A DNA stretch of 64,000 nt. Source: an uncultured Pirellulaceae bacterium (lineage in GTDB: Bacteria > Planctomycetota > Planctomycetia > Pirellulales > Pirellulaceae). Of this stretch, positions 1-9,507 are shown piece by piece; positions within the stretch are counted from its first letter, which is position 1; each line of letters begins with the position of its first letter. Below the pieces are notes generated by a model. It saw only the letters and a program-made list of their open reading frames with translations, did no database searches and was not told the origin of the DNA. The stretch lies in contig CALDYR010000062.1 of NCBI GenBank assembly GCA_937944405.1, positions 16,003 to 80,002 on the forward strand, in the 5' to 3' direction. The translations under genes were made by a program, and so were the position numbers.

Positions 1-1
1 A

Positions 2-709
2 GCGATCGCGGCACCGGCATTGATCGTGTTCGCCGCAACCGTCGTGTTTGCATCCTTCGACTTGGAAATGTCGCTGGAGCCGTTTTGGTTTAGCACCATG
101 TTTCCGGTTTACTTTTTCGCCGGTGGCGTGCTGAGCGCGTTGGCGACGATCACTCTGACGGCATTGTGGTTACAACGAACGGGACGAGTTACCGATGAGA
201 TTACCACCGAGCATTACCACGACATGGGCAAACTCATGTTCGGCTTTGTCGTGTTCTGGGGATATATCGCGTTCAGTCAATTTCTATTGATTTGGTACGC
301 AAACATCCCCGAAGAAACGTTCTGGTACGACCTACGGATTAACAAAAACGGATGGAAAACGTTGTCTTACGTGTTGCTGATCGGCCACCTGTTCATTCCA
401 TTTTTGGCAATGATGGGACGCACCGTCCGGCGGAACAAAAACATCATGTTCGGCGCCACAATTTACCTATTGGTCATGCACTGGCTGGATCACTTTTGGT
501 TGGTCATGCCGCATTACAACCACGCACCCGGCGGACACGTTCGTGGTTTAGCGACAACCAGTTTTCTGACCATGATCGGAGATGTTGCCTGTACCGTAGC
601 GATGGTGGCAGCGTTTATAGCAATTTTCTGCTTGGTGGCTCGCACACGACCCTTGGTTCCGCTCCAAGACCCTCGTTTAGGCGAAGCCCTCAATCATGAA
701 GTCCACTGA
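2..709 (+). CDS. actF: Alternative complex III quinol-binding membrane subunit ActF, C-terminal part
   Basis: This is the last 235 or so codons of an NrfD-like integral membrane subunit of alternative complex III, which oxidises quinol and passes electrons on to cytochrome c or directly to an oxidase. The reading frame is open to the left window edge, so the gene begins outside and the TTG at 20 is not its start. Several hydrophobic helices are visible, with conserved-looking stretches such as MHWLDHFWLVMPHY and WYANIPEETFW that are typical of the ActC/ActF family. ActF rather than ActC is inferred from its place directly before the SCO and caa3 genes, the usual end of the act operon in planctomycetes and Bacteroidetes. 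The gene ends with TGA, which shows that TGA is a normal stop codon in this genome. Confidence 0.85.
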   Translation, partial: AIAAPALIVFAATVVFASFDLEMSLEPFWFSTMFPVYFFAGGVLSALATITLTALWLQRTGRVTDEITTEHYHDMGKLMFGFVVFWGYIAFSQFLLIWYANIPEETFWYDLRINKNGWKTLSYVLLIGHLFIPFLAMMGRTVRRNKNIMFGATIYLLVMHWLDHFWLVMPHYNHAPGGHVRGLATTSFLTMIGDVACTVAMVAAFIAIFCLVARTRPLVPLQDPRLGEALNHEVH

Positions 710-848
710 CGGACAGACTATTTTTTTGACTTAATGAGCACCCAGACCAGAGCCAAGATGGCCATTTTGTTACAGCGACCCAAATTTGAAGTCGCCCAAG
801 TAAGCCGTAAAATAAAAAGACATTCGTAGATAGAAGTTCGAGCAAGCT

Positions 849-1163
849 ATGACAACGCATTCTGACGCTATTACCAGCAGCGACGAAAAGCCACAGGAGG
901 CGCCACGTTATGATGACATCAACGTTCCGGTCGTAATCATGTGGGGTTTCATCAGCGCGATCGTGACGCTGATCACCATCCTTTTCGTTAGCGGTGTTTA
1001 CAACGTTTGGAGCCAATCGTGGATAGACGCCCGGCAAGGCCAATACGTGAACAAACCGGCGCGTGAACAAGTGGAACAGCAGAAATCAATTTTAGCCGGC
1101 GGCCAAGGCATAATGCCGATCGCGGAAGCGAAGCAAAAAGTTCTGGAGAAGTTTAAGAAATAA
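849..1163 (+). CDS. Small single-span membrane protein of the respiratory operon
   Basis: A 104-residue protein with a hydrophilic N-terminus, one clear transmembrane segment (about residues 27-49) and a charged C-terminal tail with many K, E and Q. I recognise no named family. It stands between actF and the SCO gene, and the SCO start codon follows its stop after one base, so the two are almost certainly cotranscribed and translationally coupled. A role in assembly or stability of the alternative complex III/oxidase supercomplex is an inference from position only. The start is the ATG at 849; the 139 bases upstream contain no other gene. Confidence 0.7.
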   Translation: MTTHSDAITSSDEKPQEAPRYDDINVPVVIMWGFISAIVTLITILFVSGVYNVWSQSWIDARQGQYVNKPAREQVEQQKSILAGGQGIMPIAEAKQKVLEKFKK

Positions 1164-1164
1164 G

Positions 1165-2136
1165 ATGCAAACCCAAACGCCCACAATCTGCCCCATCGAC
1201 ATCCGCCGCGCTGCATTTTTTGCAATGCAGGGAGGATGGTTCGTATTGTTTGCCGTTTTTGCAACCACTGGGGCATTGGGGCAAATCGAACAGCAAGTTG
1301 ACGCCGCGAAGGATCCGTACGGGGTCAACAAGAAACCAGACGTGAAAGTCGGGACCGGCGTGATTTCCAGAGAAGGGGAATCGATCGACCTGACCACTCC
1401 CTTTCGTGACCACAAAAACAACTTGGCTCGCATTGGTGACTTTTTCAATAACGGCAAACCGGTCGTGCTTTCCTTCAATTACTCCAACTGTCCGAAGCTG
1501 TGCAGCGTGCAACTGGAGAATATGATCGACACGCTAAAACAAATCGACTTTAAAATAGGCTCAGATTTCGAAATGGTATCGGTCACGATCGATCCGACCG
1601 AAACTCCCGACAGAGCCCAACAAAACATTGACATTTACCTCCGGCGCTACAACCTGTCGGAGGCAAAAGAAGGGTTTCACTTTTTGGTCGGTGAAGAGAA
1701 AAACATCCGCTCATTAGCAAACGAAACCGGGTTTGAGTACAAATACGTCGATTCGCAGAAGCTCTATTCACACCCTCCGGTGTTTATTTTGCTGTCGCCC
1801 CAAGGAAAAATCGTGAGATACATCCACGGTTTGGATTACGACCCCAAAACGATGCGACTGGCACTGATTGAAGCCGCCGAAGGAAAAATTGGTTCTCCAA
1901 TTAACATGGCCAGCTACGGTTTAGGCTGTTTTGTCTTTGATGAAACGACGGGGAAGTACACATTCCAAGCGATGGCGGTGATGCGAATCGGTGCTCTGTT
2001 GACCATTACTGGGTTAGGCGTGATGGTGATCCCGTATTGGTTTCTGAGAAAAGGCCAGAGCAACAACCGCCCTAATCAAAACGGGTCAAGCAAAACATCG
2101 GATGACAACTTGACGCCGAATCGGGCACCCGCCTGA
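1165..2136 (+). CDS. SCO1/SenC-type copper chaperone with C-terminal membrane anchor
   Basis: A thioredoxin-fold SCO protein that delivers copper to the CuA site of cytochrome oxidase subunit II. The copper ligands are visible: C109 and C113 in the motif NCPKLC, and H203 in YSHPPVF. An N-terminal hydrophobic segment (about residues 17-38) ending near ALGQ looks like a signal peptide or anchor. A second transmembrane segment lies near residues 272-294, followed by a basic, polar tail. The chaperone domain would therefore face the periplasm. The C-terminal anchor is an addition to the minimal SCO fold. The CuA subunit encoded immediately downstream (coxB) is the expected client. Confidence 0.92.
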   Translation: MQTQTPTICPIDIRRAAFFAMQGGWFVLFAVFATTGALGQIEQQVDAAKDPYGVNKKPDVKVGTGVISREGESIDLTTPFRDHKNNLARIGDFFNNGKPVVLSFNYSNCPKLCSVQLENMIDTLKQIDFKIGSDFEMVSVTIDPTETPDRAQQNIDIYLRRYNLSEAKEGFHFLVGEEKNIRSLANETGFEYKYVDSQKLYSHPPVFILLSPQGKIVRYIHGLDYDPKTMRLALIEAAEGKIGSPINMASYGLGCFVFDETTGKYTFQAMAVMRIGALLTITGLGVMVIPYWFLRKGQSNNRPNQNGSSKTSDDNLTPNRAPA

Positions 2137-2210
2137 GAATAACGGTCGACGACTTCGGCAAACCAGATTTTGGTTTACCAATTACTATTATAAAAATACG
2201 CGTGCGAAAC

Positions 2211-3404
2211 ATGAATTTGCATTTACCACTACTACTACAATCGACCAACGAAGAAATCATCAAGCGCGTCCAAGAATCGACGCTCTCTGGAACGAAGGTT
2301 CCGCAGTCTTCGATCGAGCACCAAGGCGCCAGTTCGTTCACGCAGTTCTGGGATTCGTCCTACTGGTTTCCCGAACAGGCATCAACCTTCGCGCCCAGTG
2401 TCGACTACTTATTCATGTGGATTTTCTGGGTATCGACGATATTTTTCATCGCGATCGTTTTTTCAATGGTCTACTTCTGTGTCAAGTATCGACGTGTCGG
2501 TGGTGAGATTAACCCATTGCCGAGTTCATCCCATAACAACTTGATTGAGATCGCTTGGTCGGTTGGCCCGTCAGTCCTGTTGGTCTACATGTTCTTTGCC
2601 GGCGCTCAGGGTTATTTCGATTCGAAAATCGCCAGTGAAACTTCAGAAGAAATTCAAGTCACCGCCAGTCGTTGGAACTGGGTATTCACTTATCCCAACG
2701 GTGACAGTTCATCTGAACTTCACTTGGTCAATGGGCGTCCAACAAAATTGATCATGCAGTCCAACGATGTTCTGCACAGCATGTACATTCCGGCGTTCCG
2801 TCAAAAAATGGACATCGTCCCGGGGCGCTATACGTATGCTTACATGGTCCCCAACAAAACTGGGCAGTACCGCCTCTCATGCACTGAATACTGCGGCCGC
2901 GAACACTCGAAAATGCGTACCCTCGCCGAAGTTCACGACACTGACGCACACCGGCAGGAAAATACACAGTGGATCGAAGAAGAGTATTACCCATGGAAAA
3001 ACGGCGAACGCATCTACAAAATCAACTGTTCTGGATGCCACAAGATCAATGGAGAAGCTGCAACCGGACCGGCCTTGAACCTACTTTATTCGATGAAAGA
3101 GCGTCCGCTGATGGACGGCAAAGTGACCGTTGACGAAGACTACGTGTTGGAATCGATTTGGTATCCCGGTAAAAAGATTGTCGAAGGTTACGGTCCTGTC
3201 TCAAAAATGAACAGCTTCAAAGGGAAGCTGACCCAGGATGACGTGAGCCAAGTGATTGCTTACCTGAAGTACCTCAACAATCCCGCCGATGTTGCCGGCG
3301 GCGATGTTGAAAGCGGGTTGAGAGCCGAAGGCGGCGACAAATCCGGAACCGCCGGAACGATCGCTCCGAACGATAAAGACGACGACGGCTCAGACGAGAC
3401 TTAA
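2211..3404 (+). CDS. coxB: Cytochrome c oxidase subunit II with fused cytochrome c (caa3 type)
   Basis: Subunit II of a caa3-type oxidase. Numbered from an in-frame GTG at 2202 (the ATG at 2211 is the more likely start), two membrane helices lie at about 68-94 and 115-136. They are followed by a cupredoxin domain with the CuA ligands H192, C227, C231, H235 and M238. A cytochrome c domain is fused at the C-terminus, with the heme attachment motif CSGCH at 276-280. The tail is acidic and low in complexity. The fused heme domain lets the oxidase take electrons directly from alternative complex III. The N-terminal 65 residues before the first helix are longer than usual and have no recognised function. 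Confidence 0.95.
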   Translation: MNLHLPLLLQSTNEEIIKRVQESTLSGTKVPQSSIEHQGASSFTQFWDSSYWFPEQASTFAPSVDYLFMWIFWVSTIFFIAIVFSMVYFCVKYRRVGGEINPLPSSSHNNLIEIAWSVGPSVLLVYMFFAGAQGYFDSKIASETSEEIQVTASRWNWVFTYPNGDSSSELHLVNGRPTKLIMQSNDVLHSMYIPAFRQKMDIVPGRYTYAYMVPNKTGQYRLSCTEYCGREHSKMRTLAEVHDTDAHRQENTQWIEEEYYPWKNGERIYKINCSGCHKINGEAATGPALNLLYSMKERPLMDGKVTVDEDYVLESIWYPGKKIVEGYGPVSKMNSFKGKLTQDDVSQVIAYLKYLNNPADVAGGDVESGLRAEGGDKSGTAGTIAPNDKDDDGSDET

Positions 3405-3499
3405 TCGTTGCCCTACGGCAGGGTACTTTGCAATCGGGATTAGAAATCAGAGATCAATAGACATTACAACAAGCAAAATTGCTTACGGGGCTTACTAAT

Positions 3500-5203
3500 A
3501 TGGCAACCGCAGAAATTCGAAACAAAATTTTCAGCACGCCAGAAACTAATTATCTGAACTGCACCAAGGGTTGGAAGTCATGGGCTTTTACCTTAGATCA
3601 TAAACGCATCGGTGTAATGTATCTGGTCGGCGTGTCGATAGCGCTATTTTTGGCCGGCATCTTCGCGCTTGTTCTCCGGTCACATTTGGTGAAATTCGAC
3701 AGTGGCATGTTGTCCTATGACAACTACAACAAAATGTTCACCCTGCATGGTGCGGTGATGGTGTTCTCGTTCATCATCCCAAGCATTCCCGCAGCGCTGG
3801 GCAACTTCGTTTTACCGATGATGTTGGGGGCCAAGGACGTCGCGTTTCCACGAATGAACCTTGCCAGTTTCTACCTCTGGATTGCTGGGACCAGTTGTCT
3901 ATTGATGGCAATTCTGTTCGGCGGAGGACTTGATACCGGTTGGACGTTTTACACCCCTTATAGTATCGAAACCGAAACAGGCGTGATCTACGCCACCTTT
4001 GGTGCATTCATTTTAGGGTTCAGTTCGATCTTTACTGGTTTGAACTTCCTGGTCACCGTAAACACCATGCGTTCGCCGGGCCAGACATGGTTCAAATTAC
4101 CGCTGTTTCTGTGGTCCCTGTACGCGACTTCGATCATCCAAGTTTTAGCTACGCCTGTCCTTGGAATTACACTTTTGATGTTGATCGCTGAAAAAACAAT
4201 GCACATTGGAATTTTTGACCCCCGTTACGGTGGCGACCCGGTTTTATTTCAGCACTTCTTCTGGTTCTATTCCCATCCTGCGGTTTACATCATGATCCTG
4301 CCGGCGATGGGTGTGATCAGCGAACTGATTTCTGTCTACAGCCAGAAACGAATCTTTGGTTATAGCTTCATCGCCTTCTCTTCGGTCGCGATCGCGTTGC
4401 TGGGTTTCTTGGTATGGGGACACCACATGTTCACCAGCGGCCAATCACCGATCGTAACATTGATCTTCAGCGCGATCACCTTCACCGTTGCCATTCCTTC
4501 GGCCGTGAAAGTTTTCAACTGGTTGGCGACCTTGTTCAAAGGTTCGATTTTACTTAACACCCCCATGCTGTTCGCACTGTCGTTCATCTTCCTGTTTGGG
4601 ATCGGTGGTTTGACCGGACTGTTTCTAGGAGCCTTGTCCACCGACATCCACCTGCACGACACGTACTTTGTTGTGGCACACTTTCACTTCGTGATGGTCG
4701 GCGGTACGCTGACAGCACTATTAGGAGGACTGTTTCACTGGTGGCCGAAAATGTTTGGCCGCATGTACAACGATGCGTTGGGACGAATCTCATGTGCGTT
4801 GGTCTTCATAGGGTTCAACGTGACCTTCTTCCCTCAATTTGTAATGGGAGCACGAGGTATGCCTCGACGATATGCTTCCTACGATCCTGAATTCCAAATT
4901 TTCCACCAGATTTCTACCTTCGGTGCTTTTGTATTGGGGATTGGAATTCTGATGGCCTACGTCGTTCTGGTTTACGCCGCATTCAAGGGCCCGCGCTGCG
5001 GCTCCAATCCATTCCGTGCCGCGTCGATGGAATGGCAGTCCAGCTCTCCGCCTGATTTCCACAACTTTATCCATCAACCCACGATGAACGATCCTTACGA
5101 TTTTGATTCGCAGGTTTATGATGAGGAATTGGACACCTTCATCCCGCGTGAGTTCGCCGATCCTGACAAATTACCGGCTCGGCCTGAACCAGTGCACCAT
5201 TAG
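3500..5203 (+). CDS. coxA: Cytochrome c oxidase subunit I, A2-like
   Basis: The catalytic heme-copper subunit, about 567 residues with twelve helices. The heme and CuB ligand motifs are present: TLHGAVMVF for the low-spin heme, YSHPAVY with the CuB histidine and cross-linked tyrosine, GHHMF, and [12 protein letters not shown] with both heme a3-side histidines. YSHPAVY replaces the GHPEVY of A1 enzymes; known A2-type caa3 oxidases use this tyrosine-serine pair in place of the D-channel glutamate. The ATG at 3500 gives the usual N-terminus; an in-frame TTG at 3479 is a poorer choice. It lies 95 bases downstream of coxB in the same operon. Confidence 0.96.
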   Translation: MATAEIRNKIFSTPETNYLNCTKGWKSWAFTLDHKRIGVMYLVGVSIALFLAGIFALVLRSHLVKFDSGMLSYDNYNKMFTLHGAVMVFSFIIPSIPAALGNFVLPMMLGAKDVAFPRMNLASFYLWIAGTSCLLMAILFGGGLDTGWTFYTPYSIETETGVIYATFGAFILGFSSIFTGLNFLVTVNTMRSPGQTWFKLPLFLWSLYATSIIQVLATPVLGITLLMLIAEKTMHIGIFDPRYGGDPVLFQHFFWFYSHPAVYIMILPAMGVISELISVYSQKRIFGYSFIAFSSVAIALLGFLVWGHHMFTSGQSPIVTLIFSAITFTVAIPSAVKVFNWLATLFKGSILLNTPMLFALSFIFLFGIGGLTGLFLGALSTDIHLHDTYFVVAHFHFVMVGGTLTALLGGLFHWWPKMFGRMYNDALGRISCALVFIGFNVTFFPQFVMGARGMPRRYASYDPEFQIFHQISTFGAFVLGIGILMAYVVLVYAAFKGPRCGSNPFRAASMEWQSSSPPDFHNFIHQPTMNDPYDFDSQVYDEELDTFIPREFADPDKLPARPEPVHH

Positions 5204-5420
5204 GCACCCACAAGAACGCGACCGAGTGAAAAACGAAAGCGAAATTGATAGAGCTCGTTTTCATAACTTAAGATCAAATGTGAATTCGAAATTCGCGACT
5301 GGTCAATTTATTAAAGCTGATACCGATACCCAAACGTTAACGTCTGAAATTTAATAGCCTGTCCTTGAGAAACGGTTCAGCACCGATTTAAGAGGGCCGG
5401 TCCGATTCCCGGAGCCATCC

Positions 5421-6503
5421 ATGGCAGTCGCCGATACAACGGATCATCACGATCACGATCATGATCACCACGATCATGATCCCTTTATTGCCCATCACTT
5501 CGACGGACCCCAGCAGCAGTTCGATTCCGGGAAGCTCGGAATCTGGTTGTTTTTGGTCACCGAAGTCCTGTTTTTTAGTGGGCTGTTTGTTGCATATACA
5601 CTTTACCGCAACCACCATCCTGAAATCTTTGAATTAGCACACCACCATCTGGACAAGGTACTGGGATGTCTGAACACAATCGTTCTATTGTTCAGTAGCC
5701 TGACGATGGCATTAGCAGTGCGGAGCGCTCAAACTGGCAAAAATAAAAATTGCGAATTGTACACCCTGATTACGATGGTCTGTGCGACGATCTTTTTGGG
5801 AGTCAAAGCGGTAGAGTACAGCCACAAGTGGGACCTTGGAATCTTTCCGAAGTACGGATTCAACTATACCCCGGGCCACCACGAAATGGGGTTCTTGGGG
5901 CTATCCCCGTATCTGATCAAACTTTCAGCAATTCCGGCGTTGTTGCTGGCCTCGTTTGCGGGCGCTTCGGTCATGGGGAAACTCACCGATAAACCAGCAC
6001 AGTTCAAATTTTTCATGGGCATGGCGATTATGGTTGCCGGCTACTTCGCTGGAGTCGCCGGTGGCGTTGTTTATCAAAACGCTGTCGATTCGGGTCACGC
6101 ACACCTCGCAATGTCCAGTTCACCCCTCCAACTTCATGCCGCCACGTTTGAAGAAAATGGTCAACACCATTCCCATCAACATTCCGATCAACATTCCGAG
6201 GGGCAAGGACATGAAGGCGGCGAAGAACATGGCGACGACCATCACGACCAGCGACACGAAGGTTCGGGTGAATCGATGCCCAAAAGCGTTGGTGCGTTCT
6301 TCAGCATTTATTACTGCATGACAGGTTTGCACGCGATCCACATTATTGGTGGCATCGTCGCGCTGGCCTGGATCTACTATCGTTCTCAACAGGGACACTG
6401 GCGAGAAGATTATTTCGGTCCCGTTGACTATGTTGGTCTGTACTGGCACCTAGTTGACCTGATCTGGATTTACCTATTCCCATTGCTCTATCTGATTGAC
6501 TAA
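5421..6503 (+). CDS. coxC: Cytochrome c oxidase subunit III with histidine-rich segments
   Basis: Subunit III of the heme-copper oxidase, a seven-helix protein without cofactors that stabilises the catalytic subunit. Helices are clear at about 33-53, 72-95, 107-125, 150-175 and 190-212, with the last two after residue 288 ending in LYWHLVDLIWIYLFPLLY. Two hydrophilic segments are unusual: an N-terminal run rich in H and D (residues 8-21) and an insertion of about 60 residues (near 225-288) dominated by H, E, D and Q. These make the protein 360 residues, well above the usual 200-290. They could bind metal ions or protons; this is not shown by the sequence. The gene is separated from coxA by 217 bases with no recognised element. 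Confidence 0.92.
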   Translation: MAVADTTDHHDHDHDHHDHDPFIAHHFDGPQQQFDSGKLGIWLFLVTEVLFFSGLFVAYTLYRNHHPEIFELAHHHLDKVLGCLNTIVLLFSSLTMALAVRSAQTGKNKNCELYTLITMVCATIFLGVKAVEYSHKWDLGIFPKYGFNYTPGHHEMGFLGLSPYLIKLSAIPALLLASFAGASVMGKLTDKPAQFKFFMGMAIMVAGYFAGVAGGVVYQNAVDSGHAHLAMSSSPLQLHAATFEENGQHHSHQHSDQHSEGQGHEGGEEHGDDHHDQRHEGSGESMPKSVGAFFSIYYCMTGLHAIHIIGGIVALAWIYYRSQQGHWREDYFGPVDYVGLYWHLVDLIWIYLFPLLYLID

Positions 6504-6507
6504 ACCC

Positions 6508-6870
6508 ATGTCTGACCATTCTCACGACTACCCTTCGTTTAATCACCCGGCGCCCGTACCGTTGCTGTTTGTCGTCTTCGGTGCTTTGATTTTCTTGACG
6601 GTCGCTACCGTAGTGACCTCGAATATCGAACTTGGGGAATTCGGATTCATCGTCGCGATGATTATCGCAACAATGAAGGCGTTCCTTGTTTGTGCATTTT
6701 TCATGCACATGTGGTGGGACAAAGGTTTCAATGTTCTGGTCTTCTTTTCGTCACTCCTGTTTGTCAGCCTTTTCATTGGCATGACGCTGCTGGATACCGG
6801 AAGCTACAAGGAAACCATTGACGCTTTCCCAACGACTGAAGAATCCTCGTTATCAACGACCGAGTACTAG
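6508..6870 (+). CDS. Cytochrome c oxidase subunit IV family protein
   Basis: A small protein of about 120 residues with three predicted helices and the family pattern of prokaryotic subunit IV (conserved stretch KAFLVCAFFMHMWWD). It is thought to stabilise the oxidase core. The ATG at 6508 lies five bases after the coxC stop codon; the in-frame TTG at 6496 would overlap coxC and is less likely. The C-terminus is short, acidic and serine/threonine rich. Confidence 0.9.
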   Translation: MSDHSHDYPSFNHPAPVPLLFVVFGALIFLTVATVVTSNIELGEFGFIVAMIIATMKAFLVCAFFMHMWWDKGFNVLVFFSSLLFVSLFIGMTLLDTGSYKETIDAFPTTEESSLSTTEY

Positions 6871-6934
6871 CGGCCAAATTAGAAAACAAATCACGTTTTG
6901 CTACCGCAGCATCATGCTCAAGCCATCTTTAACC

Positions 6935-7546
6935 ATGAACCCTGCACGCCGGGAACACTACCAGGCGAAGTTTGTATTTTTGTTGTTTTTGGCGTCGTTG
7001 GGAATGTTCTTTTTGGGCAGCATCATCACCTATCTTACGATTCGTGAGCAATCATTTAATCCAATTCCAGACGCCGTGCCCGGGTCAATTTTGGATAAAG
7101 GGCCCGAGATCTATGCACCTCTGACGATTCCAATCTCGTTTTGGATCAGCACCATCGCGTTGGTCTTCGTCAGCATTTTCTTGCAACGGGCGTGTTGGAC
7201 CGTTCATCGCGAAAGACAAGACGAATTCAAGCGTTGGTTATTGCTGTCTTGGGTGGCAGCTTTCACCTTCACACTGATTCAAGGTTTTGGGTTGTCGTAC
7301 CTATTAGCTCAACACTACAGCGCCGCCGACGGTTCCATGAAGGTATTCGGAATGTCGTTCGCGCTTTCGCTGATTCATGCTTTGCACGTCCTTGGAGGAA
7401 TGTTCTTTTTAGGGTTCGTCATCTTTCAGGCTCGTAGAGACCGTTATGACCACGAGCGACACTTCGCGGTGGACAATTGTGCCAACTACTGGCATTTTCT
7501 CGATGTCGTCTGGGTTTGCATGTTGGCGGTGTTCCTAATCGCGTGA
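6935..7546 (+). CDS. Second heme-copper oxidase subunit-III-like protein
   Basis: About 203 residues with five or so helices and the subunit III signature near the C-terminus, NCANYWHFLDVVWVCMLAVF. It is a shorter paralog of the protein at 5421-6503 and lacks histidine-rich inserts. Start candidates are the ATGs at 6914 and 6935; the frame is open further upstream, but that part overlaps the subunit IV gene and does not look like subunit III. Two subunit-III-like genes in one caa3 operon suggest either two proteins in one complex or specialised roles. It is the last gene of the respiratory operon; 270 bases follow before the next gene. Confidence 0.88.
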   Translation: MNPARREHYQAKFVFLLFLASLGMFFLGSIITYLTIREQSFNPIPDAVPGSILDKGPEIYAPLTIPISFWISTIALVFVSIFLQRACWTVHRERQDEFKRWLLLSWVAAFTFTLIQGFGLSYLLAQHYSAADGSMKVFGMSFALSLIHALHVLGGMFFLGFVIFQARRDRYDHERHFAVDNCANYWHFLDVVWVCMLAVFLIA

Positions 7547-7820
7547 TGCTAAAACATTAGGCTTGCTCCGCCCCCCCTACAACCGTTAGACTTATAACGA
7601 TTTGAACATTATGGAATACCAATTATACTCTTTTTGGGTTGCAAGGACGGTTTGCACTAAATCAAACGCTGTGAAAATTAAGGCTTTACATTCAGAGACC
7701 GTTTTGCGTTTATTGACCTCCCGCGCCTGTGCGACTGAAGTCATTCAGTATTGAACCCCATTTCTGCCCCAACGTTGAGGGTAGAGTAAATTCTTACCTT
7801 CACATTTTCGAGTACTAATC

Positions 7821-8426
7821 ATGATTAAGCACCTATTGCCGTTCGCTGCGGTTTGTTTATTGATTTCCGGCTCCGCATTTGGGCAATCTACGACCAATTT
7901 TGTGGGCTTAACAGCGAACAACACGACGACCCAAAACATCGACCTAGGTGGTATCAATGCCGCGTTTGAGAATCCCGGTGTGATCGCATTTTTCAATCGG
8001 GGAGCCTTCTACGATGGCAGCAATCGTGCCTTCGCCGTCGGTGCTGGGAGTTCAGCTGACATCATTTTTAGCACTGCTGTGAGTGTTACCGGCACCGGGA
8101 GAGATACCATTGGCGACCTCACGACAGGTGGTAGCAGTTCTACCGTTGCTCCAAATACGCTTCTTGGTATAGCCGACGGCACGATTTCGGCTTTTGACGC
8201 CAGCGATACTTTGCTGGGGTCTTTTAACTTAAATGACGGCGGTTTCACTGGGTTTAGCTTTACAGGACCTGTGACTCGATTGACCGTTGCCAACAACAGC
8301 AACGCAGCGGACTCGTTCGCATTGATTGGACAAATCTCGGTCACCGCGGTCCCCGAGCCGTCCACTGGGTTGGCTGTTTTAGGTAGCCTGACGCTGTTTG
8401 GAATCCGTCGCCGGCGTTACTCTTAA
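7821..8426 (+). CDS. PEP-CTERM sorting domain protein, 201 aa
   Basis: A secreted protein with a clear signal peptide (cleavage near SAFGQ, residue 21), a body rich in T, S, N, G and A of the kind seen in beta-sandwich surface proteins, and a C-terminal PEP-CTERM tail: the motif VPEPS, a hydrophobic helix and a basic end RRRR. By the known role of such tails, the protein would be processed by an exosortase and exported to the surface or matrix. No exosortase gene is in this window. The body has no domain I can name. The 270 bases upstream separate it from the oxidase operon and should contain its promoter. Confidence 0.85.
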   Translation: MIKHLLPFAAVCLLISGSAFGQSTTNFVGLTANNTTTQNIDLGGINAAFENPGVIAFFNRGAFYDGSNRAFAVGAGSSADIIFSTAVSVTGTGRDTIGDLTTGGSSSTVAPNTLLGIADGTISAFDASDTLLGSFNLNDGGFTGFSFTGPVTRLTVANNSNAADSFALIGQISVTAVPEPSTGLAVLGSLTLFGIRRRRYS

Positions 8427-9507
8427 AACCCAGTTCGACCCGCGAAGCTAACAAAGCGGAGCCCACAATCAAAACGCTGGCACCGCTGGTTAGCTGTTGC
8501 GATTGAGAAAACGTATCGATTCAGCCACCATTACGGCGCTTTGGCTTTCTTGAGTTTGGCATAGCGGTGCTCAATCGCTCCGTTCCTTGGATACGCGTGT
8601 TCGTGGCAGCACTACTGCGTTTGGGCGCAGCACTTGTGAGGTGGAGAAGAGCAGCACAACGCCAGCGTCGCTGGTAAGGCGGGCACCGAGAAAATCAACG
8701 ATGCCACGTCAATGTAACCGCCAACTGTAGACAATACGCCGCCTGAAACAATATCAACTCCAGACCGTGATTGAGCGGAAAGTTTATGCGCACAAATAGA
8801 GCTTGAGCCCATTGGCAGCGATGTTCACAGGCCCTGCCGGTCAACGGATCTTGTCCGAAGAGAAAAGCGCGCCGCACGCTGAGGTTAAGGACACGAACAA
8901 TTTGGACTTCATCGGGGTCGATTGAGATTTGACGAGTAGTACGAGCCCTGGCATAGCCCAGGTTTTGTAAGCAGGTGGAGATGGGTCTCTACATCACCAT
9001 TGCGTTTGGACGTTGGGGGCATCACTCCATCGATACCGCTGCTTTGGGTGTGTCCAATTGCGCATGCTTGTCGCGCGTAGTCCAATGGTATAGATCGGCG
9101 TTGCCATTAAGCGCCCCGTATGACCGCCAAAGGCATCGAAGGGTCCATAACGTGCAGGCTCCGACCTCAAAGCCGCTGCCTGCCTTGGTCTTTCGCTCTG
9201 CCTGTCCCCTAGTTTTTGGTCCCCTGGTCAGTTATCGCCATGTTGCAATTTTCCTTCGCCTACACGACTCTCAGAACTGCAGGTGTTCTGTGAGAAGCTT
9301 TTAATCGCAATTCAGCCGATTGGCTCGATTTTCCCCCTCTCTATTTTGATCGCTTTGCTGCGACTTTTAAAAAAAAGACATTTTTATCGAGATAATACTT
9401 TCCCCGACCATTCATCAAGCTTAAGTTAGCGGCTTACACTGACTTTTCTGCGAAGCTGTCTCACTCATCCCACTAACTTTTCATTCTTTTTTAACTGGAG
9501 AGGGCAA
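8427..9507. other. Intergenic stretch of about 1.1 kb without an intact gene
   Basis: No open reading frame here has a convincing start, composition or family. The only recognisable content is a relic of a Y1-like transposase on the minus strand near 8807-8950, listed separately. The last 130 bases are AT-rich and probably contain the promoter of the PEP-CTERM gene at 9508; a GGAGAGGG ribosome-binding site lies just before its ATG. The stretch reads as decayed accessory DNA. Confidence 0.6.
8807..8950 (-). pseudogene. N-terminal relic of a planctomycete Y1-like (REP-associated type) transposase
   Basis: Reading the minus strand downward from about 8950 gives a protein segment with TRQISIDPDEVQIV followed by VRRAFLFGQDPLTGRACEHR and a tryptophan. 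This is the pattern of the N-terminal part of the many single-strand (Y1-like) transposase proteins of planctomycetes, where a VRRxFLxGxDxxTGxxxEHRxxW stretch precedes the catalytic domain. After the tryptophan the frame loses any resemblance: the downstream HxH and tyrosine motifs cannot be found, and no start codon precedes the segment. I take it as a short decayed remnant. The family match is from memory of the pattern. Confidence 0.5.

Noticed and set aside
8975-9304. 109-codon open frame in the gap before the second PEP-CTERM gene
   Set aside because: It has no ribosome-binding site, odd composition rich in R, S and C, and no recognisable motif; it lies in decayed DNA.
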